Assembly (NCBI RefSeq): GCF_900220985.1
Contig: NZ_OCPC01000005.1
Coordinates: 124,001 to 188,000, forward strand
DNA from: Parahoeflea halophila
GTDB lineage: Bacteria; Pseudomonadota; Alphaproteobacteria; Rhizobiales; Rhizobiaceae
Length of the DNA stretch: 64,000 bases
Direction of reading: 5' to 3'
This document shows, one piece after another, positions 36,773 through 46,469 of this stretch. The position numbers and the translations under genes are program-made. The notes under the pieces are model-generated. The model saw only the letters and a program-made list of their open reading frames with translations, did no database searches and was not told the DNA's origin. Within the stretch, counting starts at the first letter, position 1, and every line of letters starts with the position of its first letter.

Positions 36773-38115
36773 CACTCACCCGCAAGGGTCATGCCTTCCA
36801 CCGCAATGGTGGGCGCTGCGATCGAGAACCTGGTATCGATGTCATTGGCGAGGGTCATTCGCTTGAACATGTCCTTCAGGTTCGATGCGATCGTGACTTC
36901 CGAGACTGAAAAACTCAGCTTGCCGTTTTCGATCCAGAAACCGGAAGCCCCGCGGCTGTATTCGCCGGTGACGCCATTGACACCCTGGCCGATCAGTTCG
37001 GTGACGTAAAACCCGGTGCCGACCGAGGCAATCAGCTCTTCAGCAGTCTGGTGGCCCGGACTGACGATGACATTGGTGGAGGAGGGCGACACACCGCCGC
37101 CGCGGCTTGCCCGTCCATTGCTCCGAAGGCCGAGCTCACGCGCCACGGCCGTGGTCAGGTACCATTGTTGCAACACACCATCCTCGACCATCGTCAGCGG
37201 GCCGACAGATAAGCCCTCCCCGTCGAACGGGCGCGAGCTAGGGCCACGACGAACAAACGGGTCGTCGAGGAGGGTGAGCCCGTCGATGGCAACCTTTTTG
37301 CCCATCATGTCCTTGAGAAAAGAGGTCTTTCGCGCGACCGAGGCACCATTGATTGCAGACACGAGATGACCGATCAGACCACGCGACACCCTGGGATCGA
37401 AGACCACGGTGACGTTTGAGCCGGTCTTGACCTTGCGCGGATTGACCTTTGCCGCGGCGCGTTCGCCGGCACTGCGGCCAATCGCTGCAGCATCTTCGAG
37501 GTCGGCAAAAAAGACGCGGCTGTCGAAATCATAATCGCGCTCCATCTTGACGCCCTCGCCTGCAATCACGCTGACTGAGCGAGAAAATCCGGAGCGTTGG
37601 AAGGCGCCGGAAAACCCGTGCGACGTGGCCAGAACCATGCCGTACAAGCCGGTGCCCGCACCGGCACCGATGGAGCTTGCGACGCCAGGAACCGCCAATG
37701 CCGAAGCTTCAGCTGTCATCGCAGCTTCGATCAAGCTGTCGGCGGAGGGTTCGGTCGGATCGAACAGATCGAGATCCGGCCAGGAACTGGCAAGCATCTC
37801 AGCATCGGCGAGGCAGGCATGCGGATCCTCCGGAGACACCCGGGCCATGGCCACAGCACGTTCGGCGAGGGCCGTTTCATCGCCCCCCTGCCCGGCATGG
37901 ACGGTCGCGACCTTCTGCCCGACAAAGACCCTGAGGCTGAAATCATCCGATTCGGCCGACTGGGTGTTCTCGACCTGACCGTTACGCACCGATGCTGACC
38001 GGGAGCGGCTGCGCACAACCACGGCGTCGGCCTGGTCAGCGCCTGCGGAACGGGCGTGCCCGATAAGTCGCTCGGCTTTCGCCAGCAAACCTTCGCTTTG
38101 TTGTGTATCACTCAT
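36772..38115 (-). CDS. PmbA/TldE-family metallopeptidase subunit
   Basis: This 447-residue protein is the PmbA/TldE type. Its N-terminal half has the DAVVVRSRSRSASVRNGQVE strand set; the C-terminal half shows VVFDPRVSRGLIGHLVSAINGAS, RPFDGEGLSVGP, GRASRGGGVSPSSTN and GVNGVTGEYSRGASGFWIENG. TldE usually lacks the zinc motif and pairs with TldD to cleave unfolded peptides, for example in peptide modification or antitoxin turnover. No tldD gene is in this window. It is the first gene of the leftward operon reaching to lpxK. Confidence 0.87.
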   Translation of the reverse strand: MSDTQQSEGLLAKAERLIGHARSAGADQADAVVVRSRSRSASVRNGQVENTQSAESDDFSLRVFVGQKVATVHAGQGGDETALAERAVAMARVSPEDPHACLADAEMLASSWPDLDLFDPTEPSADSLIEAAMTAEASALAVPGVASSIGAGAGTGLYGMVLATSHGFSGAFQRSGFSRSVSVIAGEGVKMERDYDFDSRVFFADLEDAAAIGRSAGERAAAKVNPRKVKTGSNVTVVFDPRVSRGLIGHLVSAINGASVARKTSFLKDMMGKKVAIDGLTLLDDPFVRRGPSSRPFDGEGLSVGPLTMVEDGVLQQWYLTTAVARELGLRSNGRASRGGGVSPSSTNVIVSPGHQTAEELIASVGTGFYVTELIGQGVNGVTGEYSRGASGFWIENGKLSFSVSEVTIASNLKDMFKRMTLANDIDTRFSIAAPTIAVEGMTLAGE

Positions 38116-38217
38116 GGTATTTGGCCTTTCACTTGGCTCTCATGTATTGTCCAGACCGTCAAGCATCAAGCCCAACATGGTCCAAGCCGGCCGTTAAACG
38201 ACGAAGGAACACGCCGA

Positions 38218-40035
38218 ATGGCTGGAGACGAAGCCAACCTTTATACCCAAGGTCTCGTACTGCTGTGCGGAGCAGTGGTCGCGGCTCCGCTGTTCAAGAA
38301 GATCGGGCTCGGGACGGTTCTCGGATATCTGGCCGCCGGCATCGTCATTGGCCCATTGCTGCGGATCATCAGTGACGGCGAGGAAATCCTGCATTTTGCG
38401 GAACTGGGCGTGGTACTGCTGCTCTTCATTATCGGGCTGGAGCTGAAACCCTCGCGATTGTGGCAGTTGCGGCGCGATATCTTTGGCCTCGGGATGGTGC
38501 AGGTTCTGGTGTCGGCACTGGCTTTGGTCGCAGCCGCAGTGGTGTTTGGCGCACAACCCTGGCCCGCAGCGGTGGTCATAGGTTTCGGGCTGGCGCTATC
38601 GTCAACCGCATTCGGCATCCAGATTCTCGAAGAGCGCGGAGACCTCAATACCCGATACGGGCAACAGGCCTTTTCGATCCTGCTGTTTCAGGATCTGGCA
38701 ATCGTGCCGATTCTTGCCCTGGTTCCGCTTGTCGCGCCGGCAACCAGTGACGGCGGCGGTTCCATCTTGACTGACATCGCCATCACCGTCGGCGCCATCG
38801 TGGCCTTGCTGGCTGCAGGGAAGTACCTCCTCAACCCGCTTTTCCAGGTGATCGCCGGAACCGGCGCCAAGGAAGCGATGATCGCGGCGGCACTTTTCGT
38901 GGTGCTTGCCTCCGGCTCACTGATGCAATTTGCCGGGCTATCAATGGCGATGGGGGCCTTCATTGCGGGTGTGATGCTGGCTGAATCCTCCTACCGGCAT
39001 GAGCTCGAGGCCGATATCGAACCGTTTCGCGGCATTTTGCTCGGCCTGTTCTTCATGGCCGTGGGCCTCTCGCTCGAACTTAGTGTGATCAGCGAAAACA
39101 TTGTCCTGATCCTGATTTCCGTGCCTGTGTTGATGATTATCAAGGCGCTTGTGATCTACGGCGCATGTCGCGCCTTCGGCTCGAGCCACAACACCAGTGT
39201 CCAGATTGCCGGGTTGTTGCCGCAAGGCGGCGAATTCGGCTTTGTGATCTTCAGCGCTGCCGCCGCCGCTGGCGTCTTCTCCGCGTCGACCGCTTCGCTG
39301 CTGGTTGCCATCGTCACCATCTCGATGGCTCTGACGCCCCTAGCGGCACTGCTGGCAAACCGGCTTATGCGAGAGGTTGCAGACGAGGAGATGGACGAGG
39401 ATTTCGCCGGTGCGGGGTCCGATGTCCTGATGATCGGCTTTTCTCGTTTCGGCCAGATCGCATCGCAAATCCTGCTCGCCGGCGGATCGGATGTGACCAT
39501 CATCGATCAGTCAGCCGACCGTATCCGCTCGGCCTCGAAATTCGGCTTCAAGATCTATTTCGGAGACGGAACCCGCAAGGACGTTCTGATGGCTGCCGGG
39601 ATCGAACGCGCCAAGATCGTTGCCGTCTGCACCCACAAGCAGGAGATCACCGACAGGATCGTCGATCTGATTCAGGCCGAGTTTCCGACCGCCCGGATTT
39701 TCGCACGAGCCTATGACCGCACCCATACCTTGTCCTTGCGCGCCCGCGGGATAGATTACGAAGCGCGGGAAACATTTGAATCTGGAATGCTGTTCGGCCG
39801 CAAGACGCTTGAAGCGCTCGGCACCTCGGAAGACCAGGCAGCGGCCATCAGTGAGGATGTACGGCACCGCGACGAGGAGCGGCTTGCAATCCAGGCTGTC
39901 GAGGGACTTCTGGCGGGACGTGAAAAACTGCACACGCGTCCGGTCACGCCGGAACCGTTGATCAAGCCGAAACGGGAATCCGAACGTCTGGACAAACCCG
40001 TTAAAGAGGATATCACGCTATCCGACCCTGCGTGA
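38218..40035 (+). CDS. Kef-type monovalent cation:proton antiporter (CPA2 family) with TrkA-N domain
   Basis: This 605-residue membrane protein has about 12-13 transmembrane segments (residues about 8-385), including GTVLGYLAAGIVIGPLL, LLLFIIGLELKPSRLW, ALSSTAFGIQIL and the ion-site region LFQDLAIVPILALVPL. A cytoplasmic RCK/TrkA-N domain follows (GFSRFGQIASQILLAGG, TIIDQ, YFGDGTRKDVL). The last 100 residues are charged. It probably exchanges K+ or Na+ for protons under nucleotide control; it cannot be assigned firmly to KefB or KefC. ATG 38218 is chosen because AAGGA precedes it; the open frame upstream has no family similarity and runs opposite the PmbA gene. Confidence 0.87.
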   Translation: MAGDEANLYTQGLVLLCGAVVAAPLFKKIGLGTVLGYLAAGIVIGPLLRIISDGEEILHFAELGVVLLLFIIGLELKPSRLWQLRRDIFGLGMVQVLVSALALVAAAVVFGAQPWPAAVVIGFGLALSSTAFGIQILEERGDLNTRYGQQAFSILLFQDLAIVPILALVPLVAPATSDGGGSILTDIAITVGAIVALLAAGKYLLNPLFQVIAGTGAKEAMIAAALFVVLASGSLMQFAGLSMAMGAFIAGVMLAESSYRHELEADIEPFRGILLGLFFMAVGLSLELSVISENIVLILISVPVLMIIKALVIYGACRAFGSSHNTSVQIAGLLPQGGEFGFVIFSAAAAAGVFSASTASLLVAIVTISMALTPLAALLANRLMREVADEEMDEDFAGAGSDVLMIGFSRFGQIASQILLAGGSDVTIIDQSADRIRSASKFGFKIYFGDGTRKDVLMAAGIERAKIVAVCTHKQEITDRIVDLIQAEFPTARIFARAYDRTHTLSLRARGIDYEARETFESGMLFGRKTLEALGTSEDQAAAISEDVRHRDEERLAIQAVEGLLAGREKLHTRPVTPEPLIKPKRESERLDKPVKEDITLSDPA

Positions 40036-40061
40036 AAGTCAGGTTGAAAGAAAGAGATTAC

Positions 40062-40478
40062 ATGACGCCCTTCCATCTTGCATTCCCGATCAGAAACATT
40101 GAAGAAACCCGCCGTTTCTATGGCGAGGTGCTTGGCTGCCCGATGGGGCGGTTCACCGAGAACTGGATCGATTTCGATCTTTTCGGCCACCAGATGTCCG
40201 GCCATGTTCGTGCTGATGCCGGAACCGGCGCGGCCACGGGGACCGTCGACGGTCACTCCGTGCCGATCCCGCATTTCGGCGCGGTGCTGGAGATGAAGGA
40301 CTGGAAGGAACTCGCTGCCAGGCTCGAAGCCGCCGAGGGAATTGACTGGATCATGAAGCCGACCCTGCGCTTCGAAGGTGAGCCCGGCGAACAGGCGACA
40401 CTGTTCCTGCGTGACCCTTCCGGAAATGCGCTCGAATTCAAGGGCTTTGCGGATCTCGGACAGGTCTTCGCCTCATGA
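40062..40478 (+). CDS. VOC-family (glyoxalase/dioxygenase fold) protein
   Basis: This 138-residue protein has the vicinal oxygen chelate fold: FHLAFPIRNIEETRRFYGEVLGC in the first module and TLFLRDPSGNALEFKGF in the second, where the His and two Glu residues that bind metal are retained (H4 of FHLAF, E at LEMKD and LEFKG). Close relatives are annotated as glyoxalase-like or extradiol-dioxygenase-like; the substrate is unknown. ATG 40062 has an AAAGAAAGAG purine run upstream. Its stop overlaps the start of the MATE gene by 4 bases. Confidence 0.82.
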   Translation: MTPFHLAFPIRNIEETRRFYGEVLGCPMGRFTENWIDFDLFGHQMSGHVRADAGTGAATGTVDGHSVPIPHFGAVLEMKDWKELAARLEAAEGIDWIMKPTLRFEGEPGEQATLFLRDPSGNALEFKGFADLGQVFAS

Positions 40479-41929
40479 CCAACGGCAAGGCGGCGGCGCC
40501 CGCCCAAGCGGCCCGCCCCGCCGAACCTGCGAAGTTTGTAACCGGTTCGACCATGCGTCACGTCGTGGTGATGACCGCAACCGGTTCGATCGGTCTGGTC
40601 GCGGTCTTCATCGTCGACGCACTCAATCTCTTCTACATATCGCTGCTCGGCCAGCAGGAACTGGCAGCCGCCATCGGCTATGCCGGGACGCTTCTGTTTT
40701 TCTCCACCTCGATCGCCATCGGCCTGTCGATCGCCGCCACTGCGCTGACGGCTCGCGCGCTTGGGCGGGGAAACCGCGGCGAGGCACGCGAGATCGCAGG
40801 CGCCTCGATCGCCTATATGCTGATTCTGATGACCAGCTCCGTGGCGCTGACCTATCCCTTCCTGGCCGATCTGGTCCGGATGATGGGTGCAAGAGGCCAG
40901 ACGGCAGAGTTGGCAACCGAGTTCATGCAGATCGTGCTGCCATCCTTGCCGATCCTCGGGATCGGGATGTGTCTGTCTGCACTGTTGCGTGCAGTAGGGG
41001 ATGCCAAACGGGCAATGTACGTGACGCTAGGCGCCGGGGCGCTTACCGCAGTGCTCGACCCGATTTTCATTTTCGGTTTCGATCTCGGCATTCATGGCGC
41101 GGCGATCTCCACCGTGATTTCGCGTTTTGCCCTGATCGGTATCGGCCTTTATTCACTGATACGGATTCACAATCTCGTCGCGATGCCGTCGCTGAAAATT
41201 CTCAAACACGAGATCCGGCCGTTTCTCGGCATCGGCTTGCCGGCGCTGATGACGCAGATCGCCACGCCGGTGGGCAATACCTTTGTCACCACCACGATGG
41301 CTGAGCATGGCGATGCAGCCGTTGCCGGCTGGGCCGTCGTTGGCCGTTTGATCCCGGTGGCTTTCGGGACGTTGTTCGCGCTTTCAGGGGCTGTCGGCCC
41401 GATTCTCGGCCAGAACTACGGTGCCAAACGCTATGACCGGCTGATTTCGACCATGCGCGACAGCCTGATCTTCATCACTCTTTACACGCTTGTCACCTGG
41501 GCTGTGCTGGCGCTGTTCCGAAACCAGATCGCCGATCTCTTTGGCGCCACCGGTGAAGCACGGGAAGTGATCGTCTTCTTCTGCCTCTTCGTGGCCGGCA
41601 GCTTCGTGTTCAACGGCATGCTGTTCGTGGCAAACGCGGCGTTCAACAATCTCGGCTATGCGCTCTACTCGACCGTGTTCAACTGGAGCCGCTCCACTCT
41701 TGGCGTGATTCCCTTCGTCTGGCTCGGATCGCTCTGGTATGGTGCACAGGGCGCGCTCGCCGGCTACGGACTGGGTGCGGTGGTGTTCGGGCTCGCGTCC
41801 ATCATCGTCTGCTTCAGGGTCATCAACAAGATCGAGGAAAGGGACAGCGGCGACCGGGACGAACTTGTGGTTCGGTCACCGCCTGCCGGCCAGTCAGCCT
41901 TCACCAGCGGCAAGGCATCCACGCTTTAG
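40475..41929 (+). CDS. MATE-family multidrug efflux transporter
   Basis: This is a 484-residue inner-membrane protein with 12 predicted helices in two related halves. The MATE pattern is visible in ALNLFYISLLGQQELAAAIGYAG near the start, LPILGIGMCLSALLRAVGDAK, and in the second half GLPALMTQIATPVGNTFVT and GAVGPILGQNYGAKRYDR. It should expel organic cations using Na+ or H+. The N-terminal 25 residues are Ala/Pro-rich and cytoplasmic. It overlaps the VOC gene by ATGA and converges on the patatin gene 3 bases away. Confidence 0.9.
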   Translation: MTNGKAAAPAQAARPAEPAKFVTGSTMRHVVVMTATGSIGLVAVFIVDALNLFYISLLGQQELAAAIGYAGTLLFFSTSIAIGLSIAATALTARALGRGNRGEAREIAGASIAYMLILMTSSVALTYPFLADLVRMMGARGQTAELATEFMQIVLPSLPILGIGMCLSALLRAVGDAKRAMYVTLGAGALTAVLDPIFIFGFDLGIHGAAISTVISRFALIGIGLYSLIRIHNLVAMPSLKILKHEIRPFLGIGLPALMTQIATPVGNTFVTTTMAEHGDAAVAGWAVVGRLIPVAFGTLFALSGAVGPILGQNYGAKRYDRLISTMRDSLIFITLYTLVTWAVLALFRNQIADLFGATGEAREVIVFFCLFVAGSFVFNGMLFVANAAFNNLGYALYSTVFNWSRSTLGVIPFVWLGSLWYGAQGALAGYGLGAVVFGLASIIVCFRVINKIEERDSGDRDELVVRSPPAGQSAFTSGKASTL

Positions 41930-41932
41930 GTT

Positions 41933-42814
41933 TTACTTGAAGAACGTGAAGGCAGCGTCAAGGTCACGTTTGAGCTGTTCAGCAACTCCCGCGGATCCGG
42001 CCAGGATCTCCTTCGCCTTGAGGAAATCGAGGACGCGGAACTGGTGCACCTCGGGCCTGAGCAAAATTTGCGGCGGGTGAGCCTGGCGCTTCATCTCGAT
42101 AATGGATTGCATCATCAACTGGCTGGCGCCGAACATCATGTCGACCGTCGAGGGTGGCTGTCCGGGGATGCCGGAGGGCAAACCGACCACGTCAACTCCT
42201 ATGACGATGTCGGCCTGTCCCGCCAGTTGGTCAAACGGCACAGGATTGAAGATGCCACCGTCGATCATGATCCTGTTCTCGATTGCCACCGGGCGAAACA
42301 CGGCCGGTATCGCAGCCGAGGCGGCAATTGCCATGCGCAGGTCGCCTTTCGTGCAACACACGGCGCAATGGCCATAATAATCCGTGACCATGATCCTGGT
42401 TGGAATTTTGAGGTCCTCGAACCGCCGCGCCACCGTATCGGGCAGGAACGCCTCGAGAATGCGTTCGACATTGAACTGCCCCAGACGAAGCCCGCCTTCC
42501 ATGGCGGTCTTCACACCGCGCGGCCGGGCCTTCCAGATCAGGCTGAAGGCGTTGCCCGGCTTCCCCACCGTTTCCAGCGTGTGTGCACGAATTTCCTCTC
42601 CCGACATGCCCGAGCCCATCGAGGCCCCCATGATCGCGCCGATGGAGGAGCCCGCGATTGCAACAGGCTTGATGCCGAGCGCATCCAGAGTCTCAATGAC
42701 ATGGATATGGGCAATCCCCCGCGCGCCGCCGCCGCCGAAGGCAACTGCGACGGTGGGATCGGAAGATCGGGCCGGCTTCTCCGGCACGAGGGGTTTGACA
42801 TCACTCATGGTCAT
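41933..42814 (-). CDS. Patatin-like phospholipase (RssA type)
   Basis: This 293-residue predicted serine lipase has the oxyanion loop VAFGGGGARGIAHIHV, the nucleophile elbow GSSIG and the catalytic aspartate in DGGIFNPVP. These are the patatin family motifs, and the small size fits RssA/YchK-type proteins that act on lysophospholipids. ATG 42814 begins MTMSDVKPL; the frame reaches 42853 but that would run deeper into rsmD. It overlaps the end of rsmD by 14 bases, which suggests co-transcription with rluB and rsmD. Confidence 0.87.
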   Translation of the reverse strand: MTMSDVKPLVPEKPARSSDPTVAVAFGGGGARGIAHIHVIETLDALGIKPVAIAGSSIGAIMGASMGSGMSGEEIRAHTLETVGKPGNAFSLIWKARPRGVKTAMEGGLRLGQFNVERILEAFLPDTVARRFEDLKIPTRIMVTDYYGHCAVCCTKGDLRMAIAASAAIPAVFRPVAIENRIMIDGGIFNPVPFDQLAGQADIVIGVDVVGLPSGIPGQPPSTVDMMFGASQLMMQSIIEMKRQAHPPQILLRPEVHQFRVLDFLKAKEILAGSAGVAEQLKRDLDAAFTFFK

Positions 42815-43421
42815 GCCTGCTTTCCGTGGCAACGGCGGAGATTGATCGACCAACGGACGAGTGCGGCACAGTATAGCGGAAAAAGCGCATCACCGTGTCA
42901 CCGAAAGCGCGGCTGTCGAGCAGCTCGAAACCACCTCCGGGATCCGGATCCGCTGCGGTTTCTTCTTCGAGCACCACCAGTGCGCCTTCCCTGATCCAAC
43001 CACCGCGCGAAGCCGAGGCAAGTGCCCGCTCGCCCAGGCCCTTGCCGTAGGGCGGATCGGCAAAGACCAGGTCGAAAGCGCCCATTGTGCCAGAAGGTCC
43101 GAGTTTCGTTGCATCGCGCCGGAACAACCGGGCCCGTCCCTGAAGTCCGAATGTCTCGATGTTTTTCTGGATGATGCCCCGGCCCTCGACACCGCTTTCG
43201 ACAAACAGCGCCGAGCGCGCGCCGCGCGACAGGGCTTCGATGCCGACCGCGCCGGTGCCGGCAAACAGGTCAAGCACGCGCGTGCCGTCGAGCACCGCCG
43301 GATGGGCGTGGCTTATAATATTGAAAAGGCTCTCCCGGCTGCGGTCCGTGGTGGGCCGGATGGTCAGCGTTTTCGGTGCGGCGAGCCCCCGGCCGCGGAA
43401 TTCACCGCCGACGATCCGCAC
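42801..43421 (-). CDS. rsmD: 16S rRNA (guanine-966-N2)-methyltransferase
   Basis: This 206-residue methyltransferase modifies G966 of 16S rRNA. The SAM-binding motif is [20 protein letters not shown] and the catalytic motif is FADPPYG. I place the start at GTG 43421 because the family begins with [11 protein letters not shown] and AAGGGA lies about 10 bases upstream; a GTG at 43430 sits too close to that site. The open frame back to 43715 is an artefact running through the rluB tail. Either way its start lies within the last codons of rluB. Confidence 0.88.
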   Translation of the reverse strand: MRIVGGEFRGRGLAAPKTLTIRPTTDRSRESLFNIISHAHPAVLDGTRVLDLFAGTGAVGIEALSRGARSALFVESGVEGRGIIQKNIETFGLQGRARLFRRDATKLGPSGTMGAFDLVFADPPYGKGLGERALASASRGGWIREGALVVLEEETAADPDPGGGFELLDSRAFGDTVMRFFRYTVPHSSVGRSISAVATESRHDHE

Positions 43422-44895
43422 CGGGTCCACGTCCCTTGCCGGAGGCCGGTTTGCCACCGCGGTTGTCAGATGATGGACGGCCGCCCGCCGAAGGCTTGCC
43501 AGCCCCCCTGGACGGACGATCGGATGTCTTGCCGCCACCGGGTTTGCCGGACGGCTTCGTGCCCGGCTTGCCGCCCGGTTTCCTGACATCGCGCGTCGGG
43601 CGCTCCGCGACATCCTCTCTCGGCGGCCGCGGCTTGGTGCGGCCCTTGGGGAAGCTGCCGCGGCGTGTGTCGGCACGTTCGTCTGAACGGGCTGCCTTTG
43701 GGGAGCGCTCGCCACCGCGTTCTCCAGCGTCCTTTTTGCTCTCGTTCACCGGACGCGCCCCCGGCGCCATCCAGACATTGGAGGCACGGCTGCGCTGAAT
43801 GAAGCCGCGCTTGGCGGGCTTGCCCCCCGGCTCTTCACTGCGGCCAGCGCCGGATCGTTCACCCTTGGAAGTGCCGTACGGCTTGGGGTCCGTCCGGTCG
43901 CGGTCCTTGGCGAAGGGTTTGCCGTCGCGTTCAGGACGTCCCGGCTTGGTGTCAAAGCGGGCGCGGGCACGTTCGGTTTTTTCGGAGGCCGAAATCCATT
44001 CGCGCTGGGCAGGCTTGGCGGCCGGCTTGGGCCTGGGATCGGCCTTGGGCGGAGCAACATGCTCGCTCAGCGGTGCATCGAAATTGGCGCCGGATTCCTC
44101 GATCATGCGCTCGCCCAGCTGCTGGCGCAGCGTCCGGCTCTTGATCTCGACCACATCGCCTTCGCGGATATCGCCAAGCTGGAAAGGCCCGAAGGAGATG
44201 CGGATCAGCCGGTTCACATCAAGACCAAGCGCACCGAGGACGTTCTTGATCTCCCGGTTCTTGCCTTCGCGCAGGCCCATCGTGATCCAGACATTGTGCC
44301 CCTGCTTCCGGTCAAGCGTGGCCTCGATGGCGCCGTAGAGCACACCGTCGACGGCAATACCGTCCTTGAGTTCATCCAGCCGGGCCTGGTCAATGTCGCC
44401 ATAGGCGCGGACGCGGTAACGACGGAGCCAACCCGTTGTGGGCAATTCCAGCGTACGGGCGAGGCCACCGTCATTGGTCAGCAACAACAGGCCTTCGGTG
44501 TTGATGTCGAGCCGACCCACAGTGAGCACTCGCGGCAGGTGCCGGGGCAAGCGGTCGAAGACGGTCTCGCGGCCCTCGGGATCCTTGTTGGTCGTCACCA
44601 GGCCCGCAGGCTTGTGGTAGACCCAGAGCCTGGTGCGCTCGATGCCACCGACTTCCTCGCCGTCAACTTCTATACGGTCGGACAAGGAGACGACAACGGC
44701 CGGCGACTCGAGTGTCTTGCCATTGACCTTGACCCGGCCCTCGGCAACCATCCGTTCGACATCACGGCGCGAAGCCACGCCGGCACGCGCCAGGATTTTG
44801 GCGATGCGGCCGCTCTCGACGGCGGTGTCCGTGGTAGCTACCGCGGCCTTGCCGGGTTTCGAAGTGCCACGTTTGGGCTTGTCTTGTTCTGTCAT
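43402..44895 (-). CDS. rluB: 23S rRNA pseudouridine synthase RluB-type with long basic tail
   Basis: This 497-residue protein has an S4 RNA-binding domain (about residues 28-85, [20 protein letters not shown]), then the RsuA/RluB catalytic domain with [18 protein letters not shown] and the catalytic aspartate in [17 protein letters not shown]. From about residue 275 the protein becomes disordered and very rich in Lys, Arg, Gly and Pro, with repeated GKP-type units. E. coli RluB is about 290 residues, so the tail is an added feature, common in rhizobial relatives. It likely aids RNA binding. The start [10 protein letters not shown] at 44895 is preferred to upstream codons. Its end overlaps rsmD. 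Confidence 0.87.
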   Translation of the reverse strand: MTEQDKPKRGTSKPGKAAVATTDTAVESGRIAKILARAGVASRRDVERMVAEGRVKVNGKTLESPAVVVSLSDRIEVDGEEVGGIERTRLWVYHKPAGLVTTNKDPEGRETVFDRLPRHLPRVLTVGRLDINTEGLLLLTNDGGLARTLELPTTGWLRRYRVRAYGDIDQARLDELKDGIAVDGVLYGAIEATLDRKQGHNVWITMGLREGKNREIKNVLGALGLDVNRLIRISFGPFQLGDIREGDVVEIKSRTLRQQLGERMIEESGANFDAPLSEHVAPPKADPRPKPAAKPAQREWISASEKTERARARFDTKPGRPERDGKPFAKDRDRTDPKPYGTSKGERSGAGRSEEPGGKPAKRGFIQRSRASNVWMAPGARPVNESKKDAGERGGERSPKAARSDERADTRRGSFPKGRTKPRPPREDVAERPTRDVRKPGGKPGTKPSGKPGGGKTSDRPSRGAGKPSAGGRPSSDNRGGKPASGKGRGPGADRRR

Positions 44896-45066
44896 TTGCT
44901 GTTTGCCTGCCTCTACAGCGCGTGTTGCATTCCACCAGGATCGCACGCGGCACTGTAACATGTTTGGTTTGGCGATACGTCGTTCGACAGATCGGTTCTG
45001 TTGTCATGGGGTATGGCCGCTTGAACCGCTGTCTATCAGGTTGGACGTGCCGGGTTAAGGGGGTTC

Positions 45067-45543
45067 ATGCATGGTCTTTTTGCGGCAGGACAGTTGATGA
45101 TCGGCAAGGGATACATGGATCTGGCGCTCGCGGAGGCTCGCGCTGCCGCAGCCCGCAGCGAGGTTCCCGTTGGCGCTGTCATTGTGCGCGACGGAACCGT
45201 GCTGGCACGGGCCGGCAATCGCACCCGCGAATTCAACGATGTAACCGCCCATGCCGAGATTCTTGCCATCCGGCAGGCGGCGCAGACCCTCGGCAGCGAG
45301 CGGCTGACCGGTGCGGACCTTTACGTCACGCTGGAGCCCTGCACCATGTGCGCGGCGGCAATCTCCTTTGCCCGGTTGAGGCGGCTGTATTTCGGGGCGG
45401 AGGACGAAAAAGGAGGGGCGGTGACGAGCGGAGTGCGGTTCTTCAACCAGCCGACATGCCATCACGGACCCGAAGTCTATCCAGATATCGCATCGAAGGA
45501 CGCCATGGCGCTGCTGAAAACATTTTTCAATGAACGCCGCTGA
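45067..45543 (+). CDS. tadA: tRNA-specific adenosine deaminase
   Basis: This enzyme converts A34 to inosine in tRNA-Arg(ACG). The deaminase zinc site is complete: HAE with the catalytic glutamate, and PCTMC. Other matches are EVPVGAVIVRDG and FGAEDEKGGAV. Three in-frame ATG codons are possible (45067 with AAGGGGG upstream, 45097 with AGGA, 45115 with AAGGGA); the longest gives 158 residues, and family length of about 150 fits all three. It converges with the lipoprotein gene. Confidence 0.92.
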   Translation: MHGLFAAGQLMIGKGYMDLALAEARAAAARSEVPVGAVIVRDGTVLARAGNRTREFNDVTAHAEILAIRQAAQTLGSERLTGADLYVTLEPCTMCAAAISFARLRRLYFGAEDEKGGAVTSGVRFFNQPTCHHGPEVYPDIASKDAMALLKTFFNERR

Positions 45544-45566
45544 ACTGCCGGTTCAAAAAGGAAAAA

Positions 45567-45583
45567 CCCGGCATCGGGCCGGG
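45567..45583. terminator. Short hairpin between tadA and the lipoprotein gene
   Basis: CCCGGC (45567-45572) and GCCGGG (45578-45583) form a 6-bp stem with a 5-nt loop, with an A-run before it and a T-triplet after it. It may end both converging transcripts but is weak. Confidence 0.5.
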
Positions 45584-45618
45584 CATTTCAACTCATCAAT
45601 CTGATCAATGCGAACCGC

Positions 45619-46290
45619 TTACCACGGCCACCATTTGCGCCTGCCGGTGCCTTCCTTGGCCGCTTCTTCCTTCCAGCGCTTTTCCTTGGCGCGTTCGGAT
45701 TCGCCGAGTTCGCCGATCGGCGCGGTCTCGGCAGGCTTGCGGTAGGTCAAAGGCGGATCGGACAGGAAACGGCGACGATCCGAATAGGTCGCTTTCTGGA
45801 TGTTACGCCGATCCTGATAGGCTTTGCGTTGCTCGGCAACACTGCCTATGCTCGCTGGTGCTTCCGCTGCACGTCCCACAAGGCGGCGGCCCCTCGCATC
45901 GGTCTCGAGCTGGACAGGAGCGCTCTTGCTGGCCAAGGGTGATGTGTAGGCCGTGTTGCCTGAATTGGCAGTCGCTTCCTCACGCAGACGCTGACGGGTC
46001 TGTTCCGGCGTCTCCACCCATTGCGGGTTGTTTTCGGCCACGTTCTGCTGCGGTGCAGGGAGGTCGGAAGGCCCGGCCGGAGTCACGATCGCCGGTCTCG
46101 GCTTGTACTCGATATCGGCGCCCTTCCGCGGGGATCCGATGGATGCAATATTGCCGAGATCATCGATCAGCTGCGCGGTTGCCGTCTTGTCGGTGCCATA
46201 GGTCGGGCCAAGGCAACCTGAAAGTGCGAGGCCGGCAGCAATGACTGCGCCCATTGTCACGCCGGCGCGATACTCAATCTTCATTGTCAT
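45619..46290 (-). CDS. Predicted lipoprotein of unknown function
   Basis: This is a 223-residue protein with an N-terminal hydrophobic segment ending in the lipobox LALSGC, so it should be lipidated at that cysteine and anchored in the envelope. The mature region is hydrophilic, rich in Pro, Arg, Glu and Ala, with a charged C-terminus ending in WWPW. I do not recognise a named domain. Similar lipoproteins accompany tadA in rhizobia, but the role is unknown. ATG codons at 46290 and 46284 are equally likely starts. Confidence 0.75.
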   Translation of the reverse strand: MTMKIEYRAGVTMGAVIAAGLALSGCLGPTYGTDKTATAQLIDDLGNIASIGSPRKGADIEYKPRPAIVTPAGPSDLPAPQQNVAENNPQWVETPEQTRQRLREEATANSGNTAYTSPLASKSAPVQLETDARGRRLVGRAAEAPASIGSVAEQRKAYQDRRNIQKATYSDRRRFLSDPPLTYRKPAETAPIGELGESERAKEKRWKEEAAKEGTGRRKWWPW

Positions 46291-46433
46291 GCACAGGATC
46301 CCGTCTCGACAGTCACTTGGAATTCATACAGCTTGTTGCCGCACAATCCGGCCTTTTTCAGGCAGGGTTCTACCGGATTAGGGGTGCAAGGGCAATTGAC
46401 CCGGCGAATTTAGCCTTGATGCGGTTACTGGTG

Positions 46434-46465
46434 CCGCCGGACCCCGGCTCTGCGGGGCCCGGCGG
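46434..46465 (-). terminator. Hairpin after ileS
   Basis: A 12-bp GC-rich stem with one mismatch (46434-46445 with 46454-46465) and an 8-nt loop begins 4 bases after the ileS stop. There is no T-run, so it may only stall polymerase or protect the mRNA. Confidence 0.5.
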
Positions 46466-46469
46466 AAAT

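Noticed and set aside
43431..43715. N-terminal extension of rsmD
   Set aside because: The residues come from reading the rluB tail in another frame; the RsmD family starts at [11 protein letters not shown].
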